64,000 bases of DNA from CAIKBL01 sp050247235 (GTDB lineage Bacteria > Pseudomonadota > Gammaproteobacteria > Ga0077536), in assembly GCA_050247235.1 (NCBI GenBank), contig JBFWUN010000009.1, positions 41,543 through 105,542 on the forward strand, in the 5' to 3' direction. Position 1 is the first letter of the stretch; each line of letters opens with the position of its first letter. A program made the translations under genes and the position numbers. Positions 53,208 to 62,094 of this stretch are shown here, piece after piece. The notes below the pieces were generated by a model, which worked only from the letters and a program-made list of their open reading frames with translations, searched no databases and was not told where the DNA came from.

Positions 53208-54206
53208 TCAGGCTTCGCGGAAGCCCTCGCTGAACGTGCCCATCGCCCGCGCGCGCCGCGGGGGCTCCGACCGTTCGGAATCTGCTACGGTGACATCGCG
53301 GAGCACCTGCAGGTACCCATGCGCGCTCAGCATGCGCGCGCCATGGCCGTTCGCGAACAGGAACTCGCGCAGCCGCGGCAGCCGGTAACACGGCACCCAC
53401 ATCAGGAGGTGATGCTCGGTGTGGTAGTTGACCCAGTACGGCGCCACGAACACCCGCTCGAGCCAGCTCGCCTCGGTGGTGCGTGCGTTGCGGAAGGGAT
53501 CGTTGCGATCCGGCACCACCGCGTGCTCCGCGATGTTGCGAATCCTGAGCACGGCCTGCTGCCACGTCAGCGCCGGCAGCAGCCACAGCGTGAAGTAGAA
53601 CAGCCAGTGGCCGGTGGCCGCGAGCACCACGAACACCCCCGCGTTGACCGCAAGCGGTCGCCCGAGCTGCGCACCGAGGCGTCGCAGGCGCGCAGGCCAG
53701 CCGGCCGCCGCGGGACCGAGCGCGGCCTGGACCTGCGCGCGACGCTGCGCGAAACCCGTGCGGCCCAGGAGATCTCGCGTGAGCTTGCGCCGCAGGCTCG
53801 CGCGGGAGATCGGGTAGTGGCCGGTCAGGACCAGGTCCGGGTCGTCGTCCTGCATCGTGCGCGCATGGTGCTGCAGGTGATAGCGCCGGTAGGTAGGCGC
53901 ATCTGCGAGCATCGGGTACGCGCAACCCCACTGCACCAGGAAGTCGTTCAGCCAGGGCGTGCGGCACAGCATGCCGTGGGCGCCGTCGTGCATCAGGATG
54001 AGGAGGCCGAGCTGCCGGCTGCCGATCAGCATCACCGCGAGTCCCCAGGTCAGCGGATTCGGCAGCCAGGCAACGAGCGCCATGCTGCCGGCGATCACTC
54101 CCCATGCGTGCACCACCAGCCAGATCCCCCACGCATCGGAGCGGGTGCGGACAGCGGCGAGCTGCTCCGGCGTCAGCAGGCTGTGAGCGGCGGGAGCAGA
54201 CTTCAT
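53208..54206 (-). CDS. Membrane fatty acid desaturase
   Basis: 332 aa. Three His boxes of the non-haem diiron membrane desaturases: H73-DGA-H77, H110-LQHH (HxxHH) and HTEHH near residue 262, between hydrophobic segments (WGIWLVVHAWGVIAGSMALVAWL, FVVLAATGHWLFYFTLWLL). It introduces a double bond or hydroxylates a lipid chain with O2. Substrate unknown. Confidence 0.87.
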   Translation of the reverse strand: MKSAPAAHSLLTPEQLAAVRTRSDAWGIWLVVHAWGVIAGSMALVAWLPNPLTWGLAVMLIGSRQLGLLILMHDGAHGMLCRTPWLNDFLVQWGCAYPMLADAPTYRRYHLQHHARTMQDDDPDLVLTGHYPISRASLRRKLTRDLLGRTGFAQRRAQVQAALGPAAAGWPARLRRLGAQLGRPLAVNAGVFVVLAATGHWLFYFTLWLLPALTWQQAVLRIRNIAEHAVVPDRNDPFRNARTTEASWLERVFVAPYWVNYHTEHHLLMWVPCYRLPRLREFLFANGHGARMLSAHGYLQVLRDVTVADSERSEPPRRARAMGTFSEGFREA

Positions 54207-54269
54207 GGTGGCAGGCTGCGCAGGTTCATCACTTCCAATGATAGACGACCACGCGCGGGCCGCGTCCGC

Positions 54270-54740
54270 TCACCGGGCATCGAGCCAGCGCTCCACGCCG
54301 TCCACCCCGTCCGCTGCCCACCAGCTGACCCCGCTCCACGTGAAGCGCAGCAGGGTGGGCTCGTCCTTGAACATCGGCACCGCATCGTACTGCGGGTATT
54401 TCAGGCGCAGCGCGTCCACCGCGGGCAGCCAGCCGGGATGCTTGTCGTGCAGGATCTCGGCCGTGGCGCGCAGCCGCACCCACCAGAGGTCCCGCCAGTC
54501 ATCGGCGTAGTGATCGAGCACCAGCATCACGCGCGGTGCGCGTTCCAGCCGTGCGAGCCGGCCGAGCTGCCCGGCCGGGCCCTTGGGTTTGCCATCGATC
54601 GGCGACCACAGCGCGCCGTCCGCGCGGGCGAACACGATGGGCAGCGCTTCGGGCCGATCGTCCAGGTCGAGCAGCGCGAGTCGCGCCACCGGCATGCAGT
54701 CGAGCACGCCCTCCAGCAGCGCCGTCGGCAATGCGGCCAC
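54270..54740 (-). CDS. PPOX-class split-barrel protein, probably F420-dependent
   Basis: 156 aa. ARLALLDLDDRPEALPIVFARADGALWSPIDGKPK and PRVMLVLDHYADDWRDLWWVRLRATAEIL are the split-barrel flavin/F420 pattern of the TIGR03668 family. Such proteins act on F420H2 or flavin. It lies near the LLM gene, which may share F420. Confidence 0.75.
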   Translation of the reverse strand: MAALPTALLEGVLDCMPVARLALLDLDDRPEALPIVFARADGALWSPIDGKPKGPAGQLGRLARLERAPRVMLVLDHYADDWRDLWWVRLRATAEILHDKHPGWLPAVDALRLKYPQYDAVPMFKDEPTLLRFTWSGVSWWAADGVDGVERWLDAR

Positions 54741-54746
54741 GGGGAC

Positions 54747-55412
54747 TCAACCCATCTCGCGCTCGCGCGTGATCACGAACGCGAGCGGCTCGGTCAGGAA
54801 ATTGTGCTCGTCGGCGCGCGTGCGGGCGTACTCCGGCGTGAGCGCGGACGCGCGCATCGCCGCGACGTCGTCGAACCACGTCAGTGCCACGCCGTCCAGC
54901 GCCGGCCGGCGGCCGTCGCGGTAGGCCGCGAGCCGCGTGTGGCTCTGCACGTAACGATGGACCTGCGGAATGGATCCACCCAGCGGGCCGTGCACGTCTA
55001 TCCAGTAGCGATGAAAATCCTCGGGGGCCATCTCCGGCCGCCGGACCACCAGTTCCACGTTCTTGACCCCGTCGGAGGGAATCCGGCCGTCCTTGATCAC
55101 GACGTCTTCGGTGACGATTTCGCAGCGCGAGTCCATCTGCATCAGGTGCGGTTCGTCGGCGCGCACCGCGGCGAGCTCGGGGCACGCGGCGAGCGTCCGC
55201 AGCGCGGCAGTGTCATCGAACCAGAGCTCCGCGACCCCGTCGACGGCGGGTTCGCCCTTGCGGTACCCGCCGGCGAGGGTCTGCGACTGCACGTAGCGGC
55301 GCAGCCCGGGCAGCCGGCGCACCAGCGGCGCGTGGCGTCCCGTCCAGTACGACTCGAAGTCCGCGAGCGACATGCCCGTGCGGCGTTTGAACAGCGTAAC
55401 GACCTTGATCAT
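54747..55412 (-). CDS. Tandem EthD-domain protein
   Basis: 221 aa with two EthD-type ferredoxin-like repeats (about 1-100 and 110-215), each carrying F-x-x-Y-W-x-x-x-H (DFESYWTGRHAPL; DFHRYWIDVHGPL). EthD is needed for ethyl tert-butyl ether monooxygenation; the tandem form is of unknown role. Its start overlaps the CoA-transferase stop (ATGA). Confidence 0.83.
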   Translation of the reverse strand: MIKVVTLFKRRTGMSLADFESYWTGRHAPLVRRLPGLRRYVQSQTLAGGYRKGEPAVDGVAELWFDDTAALRTLAACPELAAVRADEPHLMQMDSRCEIVTEDVVIKDGRIPSDGVKNVELVVRRPEMAPEDFHRYWIDVHGPLGGSIPQVHRYVQSHTRLAAYRDGRRPALDGVALTWFDDVAAMRASALTPEYARTRADEHNFLTEPLAFVITREREMG

Positions 55413-56674
55413 GCGAAAGCTCCCGTACCTCGTTGGAGTGATGCCGCCAGCGCATCCCGGAAATCCGGGTGCGCGATGGCGATCAGCGCTTCGGCCCGCG
55501 CATGCAGGTCGCGTCCTTTCAGGCGCGCGATGCCGTACTCGGTGATCACGCAGTCGACCGCGAAGCGCGGGGTGGTGACCGGCGCGCCGTCCGCGAGCCG
55601 CGGCACGATCTTGGAATGACGGCCGTCGTCGGTGGTCGCCGGCATCGCGATGATCGACACACCACCGGTGCTCTGCGCGGCGGCCTCCACGTAGTCCATG
55701 CTGCCGCCCACCCCGCTGATGGGCACCGCGCCCAGGGTCTCGCCGTTGCTCTGTCCTTGCAGGTCGATCTCGACGGCCGAGTTGATCGACACGAAGCGCG
55801 GCAACGCCGCCAGCCGCGCCACGTTGTGCGTATCGCGCAGCGGCGCCATGCGCAGGCGCGGCTCGCGCGCGGCGAACGCGTAGAACTCGGCATCACCCGC
55901 GAGTTCGCCGGCGGTCACCTGCGGCGCGTGCCGCACGTCCGCGAAGTACTGCTGCAGCCCGCTGGTCAGCAGGCCCGAGAAGAGATTCACGCCGCGGATC
56001 TCGGCAAGCCGGGTCAGCACGCGATCAGGGACTGCGCCGATGCCGAGCTGCACCCAGGCCTGCTCCGGGACCAGCGACAGCACGTGCTCCACGATCGCCT
56101 GGTCACGCGGCTTGGCCGCGGGGGTCCGGTAAGTGCAGAGCGGCGTGGCGGCCTCGATCGCCACCGCGATGCGCGACAGCGGCACGCGGCTGTCGCCGGC
56201 GGTGACCGGCATATTGGGGTTGAACTCGGCGATGACCGTGCCCGCGTCCGCCGCGAAGTCGAGGTTGGCACCGACGGACGTCCCCAGGCTCACGGTGCCG
56301 TCCGGCTGCGGCGGCGAGGTCTGCAGCACCACGACGTCCGGGCGGATGGGACCGTCGCGGCTCACCACCCGGTTGAGGTCCGCGAGCCGGATCGGCACGA
56401 AGCCCACCTTGCGCGGATCGTTCTCCTTGAAGAGCGGCCGCAGCGCGGCGGATGCCTGCCACGTGACGAAGCGGAAATGCTCGCCGAGCCCGCGCTGGAG
56501 GTAGCCGTAGCGGCCAAAGCTGAACCCCGAGTACACGGTCAGGCGCGAGAACCGCGCGATGCCCGCGGAGAACGCGTCGTACAGCGTGGTCGGTTCGGCG
56601 CAGCCGCCCGGCATGATCACGTTCACGCCGTCGGGGATCGCGCGAATGGCGGCGTCAGGGGTCACGATCTGCAT
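55409..56674 (-). CDS. Acetyl-CoA hydrolase/4-hydroxybutyrate CoA-transferase family protein
   Basis: 421 aa from ATG 56674. Motifs QLGIGAVPDRVL, AVEIDLQGQSNGETLGAVPISGVGGSMDYVEAA and VDCVITEYGIARLKGRDL are those of the Cat1/AbfT-type CoA transferases. It moves CoA between acetate and another acid or hydrolyses an acyl-CoA. First of a two-gene unit with the EthD gene. Confidence 0.87.
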   Translation of the reverse strand: MQIVTPDAAIRAIPDGVNVIMPGGCAEPTTLYDAFSAGIARFSRLTVYSGFSFGRYGYLQRGLGEHFRFVTWQASAALRPLFKENDPRKVGFVPIRLADLNRVVSRDGPIRPDVVVLQTSPPQPDGTVSLGTSVGANLDFAADAGTVIAEFNPNMPVTAGDSRVPLSRIAVAIEAATPLCTYRTPAAKPRDQAIVEHVLSLVPEQAWVQLGIGAVPDRVLTRLAEIRGVNLFSGLLTSGLQQYFADVRHAPQVTAGELAGDAEFYAFAAREPRLRMAPLRDTHNVARLAALPRFVSINSAVEIDLQGQSNGETLGAVPISGVGGSMDYVEAAAQSTGGVSIIAMPATTDDGRHSKIVPRLADGAPVTTPRFAVDCVITEYGIARLKGRDLHARAEALIAIAHPDFRDALAASLQRGTGAFA

Positions 56675-56829
56675 GGTTCGGGCTTCCGCTGATGGAACGG
56701 GCAGTGTACCGAATCCTGCCCTTCGCCCGCGCCTCTCGCGCGCATCGTCCGCGGCCGGCGGTGCGCGGTCGCGGAATTCGCAGCGGCTCTTTAGAATGCG
56801 CGCGTCGCGTCGCGAGATGTGGGAACCCG

Positions 56830-57471
56830 ATGTCGAGACCGCTGCCGTCCCGGTGGAGTGTGCTGCTGTGCTGCGCGTGGCTGTGCGTCGCCGCGCTGCC
56901 GGCCGCCGCGGCACCGGATCTCACGGGTCGCTGGATCCTCAACGAGGACGAAAGCGACGACGCGCACGAGCGCCTGCAGGGACTGACCGTGCTGCGCGCG
57001 CGCCCGAAACCCACCACCGAGGCCGAGCGCGACCGCACCAGCCGGCGGATGTCCCGCCAGGCCCGCGTCTACGACGAGATGCAACTCGCGAAGGAGCGGC
57101 GGCTCATCAAGCAGGAGGCCGACGTCGGCACCCTGGCGCGGGTGCTGAACGCGGAAGCGCTCGCGGTCTCGACCGTCGAGGGCGGATACGCGATCGACTA
57201 CGACGGCGCGTTCACGCGCGCGCTGAAGCCCCGTCCCGGCGGGCCCCGCTATTCGGCCAAGGGCGACGAATTCCAGCCTGACGAAATCGGCCGCAGCATG
57301 GTGTTCTGGCGCACCGACACCCTGGTGATCGAAACCCTGCTCGCCCCGCGCGGCACGATGCACGAGGAGATCTCACTCGGCGGCGGGCGCCTGAAGATCC
57401 ACACGATCATCCGCAATCCGGACTGGCTGTTCGAAGCCGACATCCTCCGCGTGTTCGACCGCGCGCCCTGA
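56830..57471 (+). CDS. Hypothetical exported protein
   Basis: 213 aa from ATG 56830. Signal peptide (SVLLCCAWLCVAALPAAAA), then GRWILNEDESDDAHERL, typical of a small periplasmic lipocalin-like family of unknown function. Basic, charged middle part. Divergent from the CoA-transferase gene and 91 bp before the SDR gene. Confidence 0.7.
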   Translation: MSRPLPSRWSVLLCCAWLCVAALPAAAAPDLTGRWILNEDESDDAHERLQGLTVLRARPKPTTEAERDRTSRRMSRQARVYDEMQLAKERRLIKQEADVGTLARVLNAEALAVSTVEGGYAIDYDGAFTRALKPRPGGPRYSAKGDEFQPDEIGRSMVFWRTDTLVIETLLAPRGTMHEEISLGGGRLKIHTIIRNPDWLFEADILRVFDRAP

Positions 57472-57562
57472 ACCCGCCGCGCAGCCCCAATCCTCCGACA
57501 CGCGCCGGGCGTGCGATCGGCTAGGATCCGGCCCCTGACAACCACCCGAGGGGAGACAGCGC

Positions 57563-58327
57563 ATGGCGGGCAAACTCGCGAACAAGGTCATCATCGTCAC
57601 GGGCGGCAGCACCGGCATCGGCCGTGCCGCCGCGCTGCGCTGCGCCGCGGACGGCGCCAAGGTCGTCGTTGCGGACGTCAACACCGTGGACGCCCCGGCC
57701 ACCGTGGAGACGATCAGGAAGGCGGGCGGCGAGGCCCTGTTCGTCAAGACCAACGTCGCGGACGGGGCGGAGGTCCGGGCGCTGATCGCCGCCACCGTGA
57801 AGGCCTACGGCCGGCTGGATGGCGCGTTCAACAACGCCGGCATCGAGGGCGACTTCACCAACATCACGAAGATGACCGAGGAGAGCTTCGACCGCACGAT
57901 CGCGGTGAACCTGAAGGGTGTCTGGCTCTGCATGAAGCACCAGGTGGAACAGCTGCTGAGCCAGGGAACCGGCGGATCGATCGTCAGCACCGCGTCGGTG
58001 GCCGGCCTGATCGGGTCGCGCGGCGCGAGTGCATATTGTGCCTCCAAGCACGGCGTGGTGGGCCTGACCAAGGCCGTGGCGCTGGAATTCGCGCGCAAGC
58101 GGATCCGCGTGAACGCGGTGTGCCCGGGGGTCATCCGCACCGCGATGGTCGAACGCCTGATCAGCGAGAGCAACGTGGGCGAGCAGGCGCTGATCGCGCA
58201 GGAACCGATGGATCGTCTCGGCGAGCCGCGCGAGATCGGGGACGCGGTGGCGTGGCTGCTGTCCGACGAGGCTTCGTTCGTGACCGGCGTGGCCCTGCCG
58301 GTGGACGGGGGCTACATCGCGCAGTGA
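57563..58327 (+). CDS. SDR family oxidoreductase
   Basis: 254 aa. VTGGSTGIGRAAALRC (NAD(P) site), NNAGIEG, catalytic Ser in STASVAGLIG and Y-x3-K in YCASK: complete classical SDR. The C-terminal VALPVDGGYIAQ is typical. GGGGAGA precedes ATG 57563. Substrate unknown; upstream of the exporter gene. Confidence 0.92.
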   Translation: MAGKLANKVIIVTGGSTGIGRAAALRCAADGAKVVVADVNTVDAPATVETIRKAGGEALFVKTNVADGAEVRALIAATVKAYGRLDGAFNNAGIEGDFTNITKMTEESFDRTIAVNLKGVWLCMKHQVEQLLSQGTGGSIVSTASVAGLIGSRGASAYCASKHGVVGLTKAVALEFARKRIRVNAVCPGVIRTAMVERLISESNVGEQALIAQEPMDRLGEPREIGDAVAWLLSDEASFVTGVALPVDGGYIAQ

Positions 58328-58388
58328 TCCGCCGGCCGATCCGCGCCCGTGACGGACCGGATCGGCCGCCTGCCGGCACACGGAGACG

Positions 58389-60752
58389 GTGTTGCCAAAC
58401 GCCGGCCCGAGCGGCCACACTCGCCGCTTTCGTCGCACACAGGCCCGAACCGCGTTGACCTCCCTCGCTTCCCGCGTGTCCGATCTGATCATCACGCACC
58501 GCTGGACGGTGATCCTGGTCTGGATCGCGATCGTCGCGGCGGCGGCGTCGGGGCTGCGCCTGCTCCAGCTCAACAACAACCACCGGCTGTTCTTCAGCGC
58601 GGACAATCCCGAACTGCTGGCGTTCAACGCGCTCGAAGACACGTTCGCCCGGCACGACACCCTGAACCTCGTGCTCGCGTTTCCGGATGCGCAGGTGTTC
58701 ACCGCGCGCAACCTCGCGATCGTCGCCGAGCTGACCGCGCGGGCCTGGCAGATCCCGTACGCGTCTCGGGTGGATTCGCTGACCAATTTCCAGCACATCG
58801 AGGCCCACGGTGACGAGCTGATCGTGCGCGATCTCGTGCCGCGCGCGCAGGGCCTGAGCGATGCGGCGCTCCGCGCGCTGAAGGAGACCGCGCTCGCCGA
58901 GCCCCTGCTGCACGGCGCGCTCGTCCGCGCGGATGCCCAGGTCACCGCGGTGAACGTGGTGGTGCAGCTGCCGCGCCGGGACGAAGCGCACGAGGTCCCG
59001 GAAGTCGCTGCCGCGGCCCACGCGCTCGCTGACGATTTCGAGGCGCGTCACCCGGGCCTGCGGGTGTACCTGACGGGCGCCGTGATGATGAACCACGCGT
59101 TTGCCGAAGCCGCGCTGCACGACGCAAAGACCCTGGTGCCGCTCGCGTTCGCCGTGATCTTCGTGCTGGTGGGCGTGCTGCTCGCGGGGCTGCGTGGCGC
59201 GTTTGCGTGTATCGTCGTGGTGGCGCTCGCCACCGTCATCGCGATGGGGATTGGCGGTTACGCCGGTTACCCGGTGTCGTTCGCGACGTCGATCGCGCCG
59301 CTCGTCATCCTGACGGTCGCGATTGCCAACTGCGTGCACGTGCTGGATGCCTACCAGCACGAGCTGCATCGCGGGCTCGCGCGGGACGATGCGCTGCGCC
59401 AGGCCATCCGGCTGAACCTGAAACCGGTGTTCTTCGCGAGCCTGACCACCGTCATCGGCTTCCTGACGTTCAATTTCTCGGACGTGCCACCGTTCCGGCA
59501 TCTCGGCAACCTGGTCGCGTGCGGGGACTTCGCGTCCTACCTGCTGGCACTGACCCTGTTTCCGGCAGTGCTCGCGGTGCTGCCCGAACGCATGCTGTTC
59601 GTGAGCCCGGTCCGCACCCGCTGGCTGGACATGCTCGCGGCGTTCGTGATCCGCCGGCGTCGCGTGCTCGTGCTCGGGATCGGCGTGCTCATCGTCGCGC
59701 TCACCGCATGCATTCCGCGCAACCGCCTGAACGATGTGTTCGTGCATTACTTCGACGAGACCACGGCGTTCCGGCAGGCAACGGATTTCACCGTCGAGCA
59801 CCTGACCGGCGTCTACCACCTCTACTTCACGTTGGAGACAGGGGAAACCGAGGGGATCAATGACCCTGCGTTCCTGGCGCAGACCGCCGCGTTCGTCGCG
59901 TGGCTGCGCGCGCAGCCGGAGGTGCGGCACGTGGCGAGTTTCACGGACACGCTGAAGCGCCTGAACCGTGCGATGCACGGCGACGCGCCGGAAGCCTACC
60001 GGCTGCCGGAGGCGCGCGATCTCGCCGCGCAGTACCTGCTGCTGTACGAGATGTCGCTGCCGTACGGCCTGGATCTGAACAACCAGATCAACGTCGATCG
60101 CTCTGCGCTCAAGGTCAGCGTGGGCATCGACACCTTGTCCAGCCGCGACGTGATCGATTTTACCGGGCGCGCCGAGCAGTGGCTCGGCGACAACGCGCCC
60201 CGTGTGAAGACCGGCACCGGCTCGGGCAGCGCGCTGATGTTCTCGCACCTCGGCCTGCGCAACATCCACTCGATGCTGGGGGGGACCGTCGTCGCGCTCG
60301 TGCTGGTGTCCGGCGTGCTGCTGCTGCTGCTGCGCTCAGTCAGGCTCGGGCTGCTGAGCCTGGTGCCGAACCTGGTGCCGTTGGCGCTCGGATTCGGGCT
60401 GTGGGGGCTGTGCGTCGGTGAGGTGGGGCTGTCACTGTCCATCGTCGCCAGCATGGCGCTCGGCATCATCGTGGACGACACCGTGCATTTCCTCGTGAAG
60501 TACCAGCGCGGCCGGCGCGAGCGCGGACTCTCGGCCGAGGATGCCGTCCGGCATGCGTTCCGCGCGAACGGTCGCGCGATGCTCGTGACCACCGGGGTGC
60601 TCGTGGCGGGTTTCCTGGTGCTCGCGCTCTCGCGCTTCGAGCTGAACGCCGGCATGGGGCTGCTGACGGCCGCGGTGCTCGCGTTCGCACTGCTTGCCGA
60701 CTGGCTCTTCCTCTCCCCGCTGCTGCTCTACCTGGAACGTCACCATGCGTGA
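58389..60752 (+). CDS. MMPL/RND-family exporter
   Basis: 787 aa from GTG 58389; in-frame TTG 58455 or GTG 58476 (VSDLIITHRW) are plausible true starts. Two MMPL halves are seen: a transmembrane helix (VILVWIAIVAAAASGL), a periplasmic loop, a bundle (VPLAFAVIFVLVGVLLAGL, PLVILTVAIANCVHVLDAYQHEL), then a repeat of the same layout (TVVALVLVSGVLLLLLRSV, SMALGIIVDDTVHFLVKYQRG). It resembles HpnN-type lipid exporters. The LolA-like gene follows and overlaps by 8 bases, forming a transport pair. Confidence 0.87.
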   Translation: MLPNAGPSGHTRRFRRTQARTALTSLASRVSDLIITHRWTVILVWIAIVAAAASGLRLLQLNNNHRLFFSADNPELLAFNALEDTFARHDTLNLVLAFPDAQVFTARNLAIVAELTARAWQIPYASRVDSLTNFQHIEAHGDELIVRDLVPRAQGLSDAALRALKETALAEPLLHGALVRADAQVTAVNVVVQLPRRDEAHEVPEVAAAAHALADDFEARHPGLRVYLTGAVMMNHAFAEAALHDAKTLVPLAFAVIFVLVGVLLAGLRGAFACIVVVALATVIAMGIGGYAGYPVSFATSIAPLVILTVAIANCVHVLDAYQHELHRGLARDDALRQAIRLNLKPVFFASLTTVIGFLTFNFSDVPPFRHLGNLVACGDFASYLLALTLFPAVLAVLPERMLFVSPVRTRWLDMLAAFVIRRRRVLVLGIGVLIVALTACIPRNRLNDVFVHYFDETTAFRQATDFTVEHLTGVYHLYFTLETGETEGINDPAFLAQTAAFVAWLRAQPEVRHVASFTDTLKRLNRAMHGDAPEAYRLPEARDLAAQYLLLYEMSLPYGLDLNNQINVDRSALKVSVGIDTLSSRDVIDFTGRAEQWLGDNAPRVKTGTGSGSALMFSHLGLRNIHSMLGGTVVALVLVSGVLLLLLRSVRLGLLSLVPNLVPLALGFGLWGLCVGEVGLSLSIVASMALGIIVDDTVHFLVKYQRGRRERGLSAEDAVRHAFRANGRAMLVTTGVLVAGFLVLALSRFELNAGMGLLTAAVLAFALLADWLFLSPLLLYLERHHA

Positions 60753-61524
60753 ATGGCTTGCCGTGCTCGGTGCGATTGGGCTCTCGGTTTCGGCCCTGGC
60801 CGGACCCGCCGAGGACAAGGGCCTCGCGATCGCGCAGGAAGTCGAGCGCCGCGACACCGGCTGGGGCGACGTCCGCTCCGAACTGGAGATGGTGCTGAGC
60901 AACCGGCACGGCCAGGAAAGTCGTAGGCAGCTCCGCATCCAGGGCCTGGAGATGACCGACGATGGCGACCTGAGCCTCACCATCTTCGACGCGCCGCGCG
61001 ACATCGCCGGGACCGCGTTCCTGAGCTACACCCACGCGCTGACCCCGGACGACCAGTGGCTGTACCTGCCCGCGCTGAAGCGCGTGAAGCGCATCGCTTC
61101 CGCGAACAAGTCCGGTCCGTTCGTCGGCAGCGAGTTCGCGTACGAAGACCTGTCCTCGCAGGAAGTGCAGAAGTACCGCTATCGCTGGCTGCGCGACGAA
61201 CCGCTGGAGGGACGCCCCACGCACGTGCTGGAGGAGCACCCGGCCTACGAGCATTCCGGCTATACCCGCCGGATCGTCTGGATCGACCAGGCAATGATGC
61301 AGCCGCTCAAGGTGGCGTTTCACGACCGCAAGGACGCGCTGCTGAAGACGCTCGTGTTCGAAGACTACGCGCAGTACCTGGACCGTTACTGGCGGCCGGC
61401 ACGGATGACGATGGAGAACCACCAGAGCGGCAAGCGCACGGTGCTCCACTGGGCGAACTACCAGTTCCGCTCGGGACTGACGGCGCGGGACTTCGATCAG
61501 AATGCGTTGAAGCGGGCGCGGTGA
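60745..61524 (+). CDS. Outer-membrane lipoprotein-sorting (LolA-like) protein
   Basis: 259 aa from ATG 60745 (MREWLAVLGAIG). Signal peptide ends SVSALAG. The pattern QWLYLPALKRVKRIASANKSGPFVGSEFAYEDLSS is shared with the 38752-39549 protein. Its start lies inside the exporter gene's last codons. It probably carries lipid from the MMPL protein through the periplasm. Confidence 0.85.
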   Translation: MREWLAVLGAIGLSVSALAGPAEDKGLAIAQEVERRDTGWGDVRSELEMVLSNRHGQESRRQLRIQGLEMTDDGDLSLTIFDAPRDIAGTAFLSYTHALTPDDQWLYLPALKRVKRIASANKSGPFVGSEFAYEDLSSQEVQKYRYRWLRDEPLEGRPTHVLEEHPAYEHSGYTRRIVWIDQAMMQPLKVAFHDRKDALLKTLVFEDYAQYLDRYWRPARMTMENHQSGKRTVLHWANYQFRSGLTARDFDQNALKRAR

Positions 61525-61747
61525 GGGGAATCTGCGCGCGGGATGCATCGAGTCTGGTGCAGAGGGGACGTGCGGGCGTATCTCGTGCTGGTCTACCTGC
61601 GCGCACGCAGCTTGCGCGTTCTGATTGTCAACTTGCGTTTCACCCTGATTTCAACCGCGTTGCAGCGAAGTATTCTCGCAGCAGAACTGCGGCCACAACG
61701 AACCGCAGCTGCGTCCACTGCACGGCAGATTCAATGGAGAGTTCGCG

Positions 61748-61978
61748 ATGCGTGTCACTTTCTGCTTGTTTTTTATCGCAGCCCTCGCCGGGTGCTCAAC
61801 TCCACGAACGGTCTTGAAGAATCCGGAAACCGGCCAGGTCGCGCAATGCGGAGGAAGCGCGACAGGCTCATTGGTGGGCGGTGTCCTCGGGTATCACATT
61901 CAGAAGTCCAACGACCGAGCATGCGTTAACGAATATCTCCAGCAAGGGTTCGACACCGTCAGCACCGAGGACAAATAG
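61748..61978 (+). CDS. Small lipoprotein, hypothetical
   Basis: 76 aa. Signal peptide with lipobox LAGC (Cys 16), then GSATGSLVGGVLGYHIQKSNDRACVNEYLQQGF. GGAGA precedes ATG 61748. The function is unknown. Convergent with the HAF-repeat gene. Confidence 0.7.
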   Translation: MRVTFCLFFIAALAGCSTPRTVLKNPETGQVAQCGGSATGSLVGGVLGYHIQKSNDRACVNEYLQQGFDTVSTEDK

Positions 61979-62094
61979 ATTCCAAAAAAGCGGACGTGAC
62001 GGGGAATCTGTGTTGTGGCGCGGCTGATCGCGCGCATCACCGGCTCCGCCCAGTTGCGCTGACAGACGCGCCACGGGGACCACCCATTCAAACG

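Noticed and set aside
58161..60269. A 702-codon minus-strand frame opposite the MMPL exporter gene.
   Set aside because: His/Arg-rich antisense shadow; the plus frame has clear transmembrane repeats.
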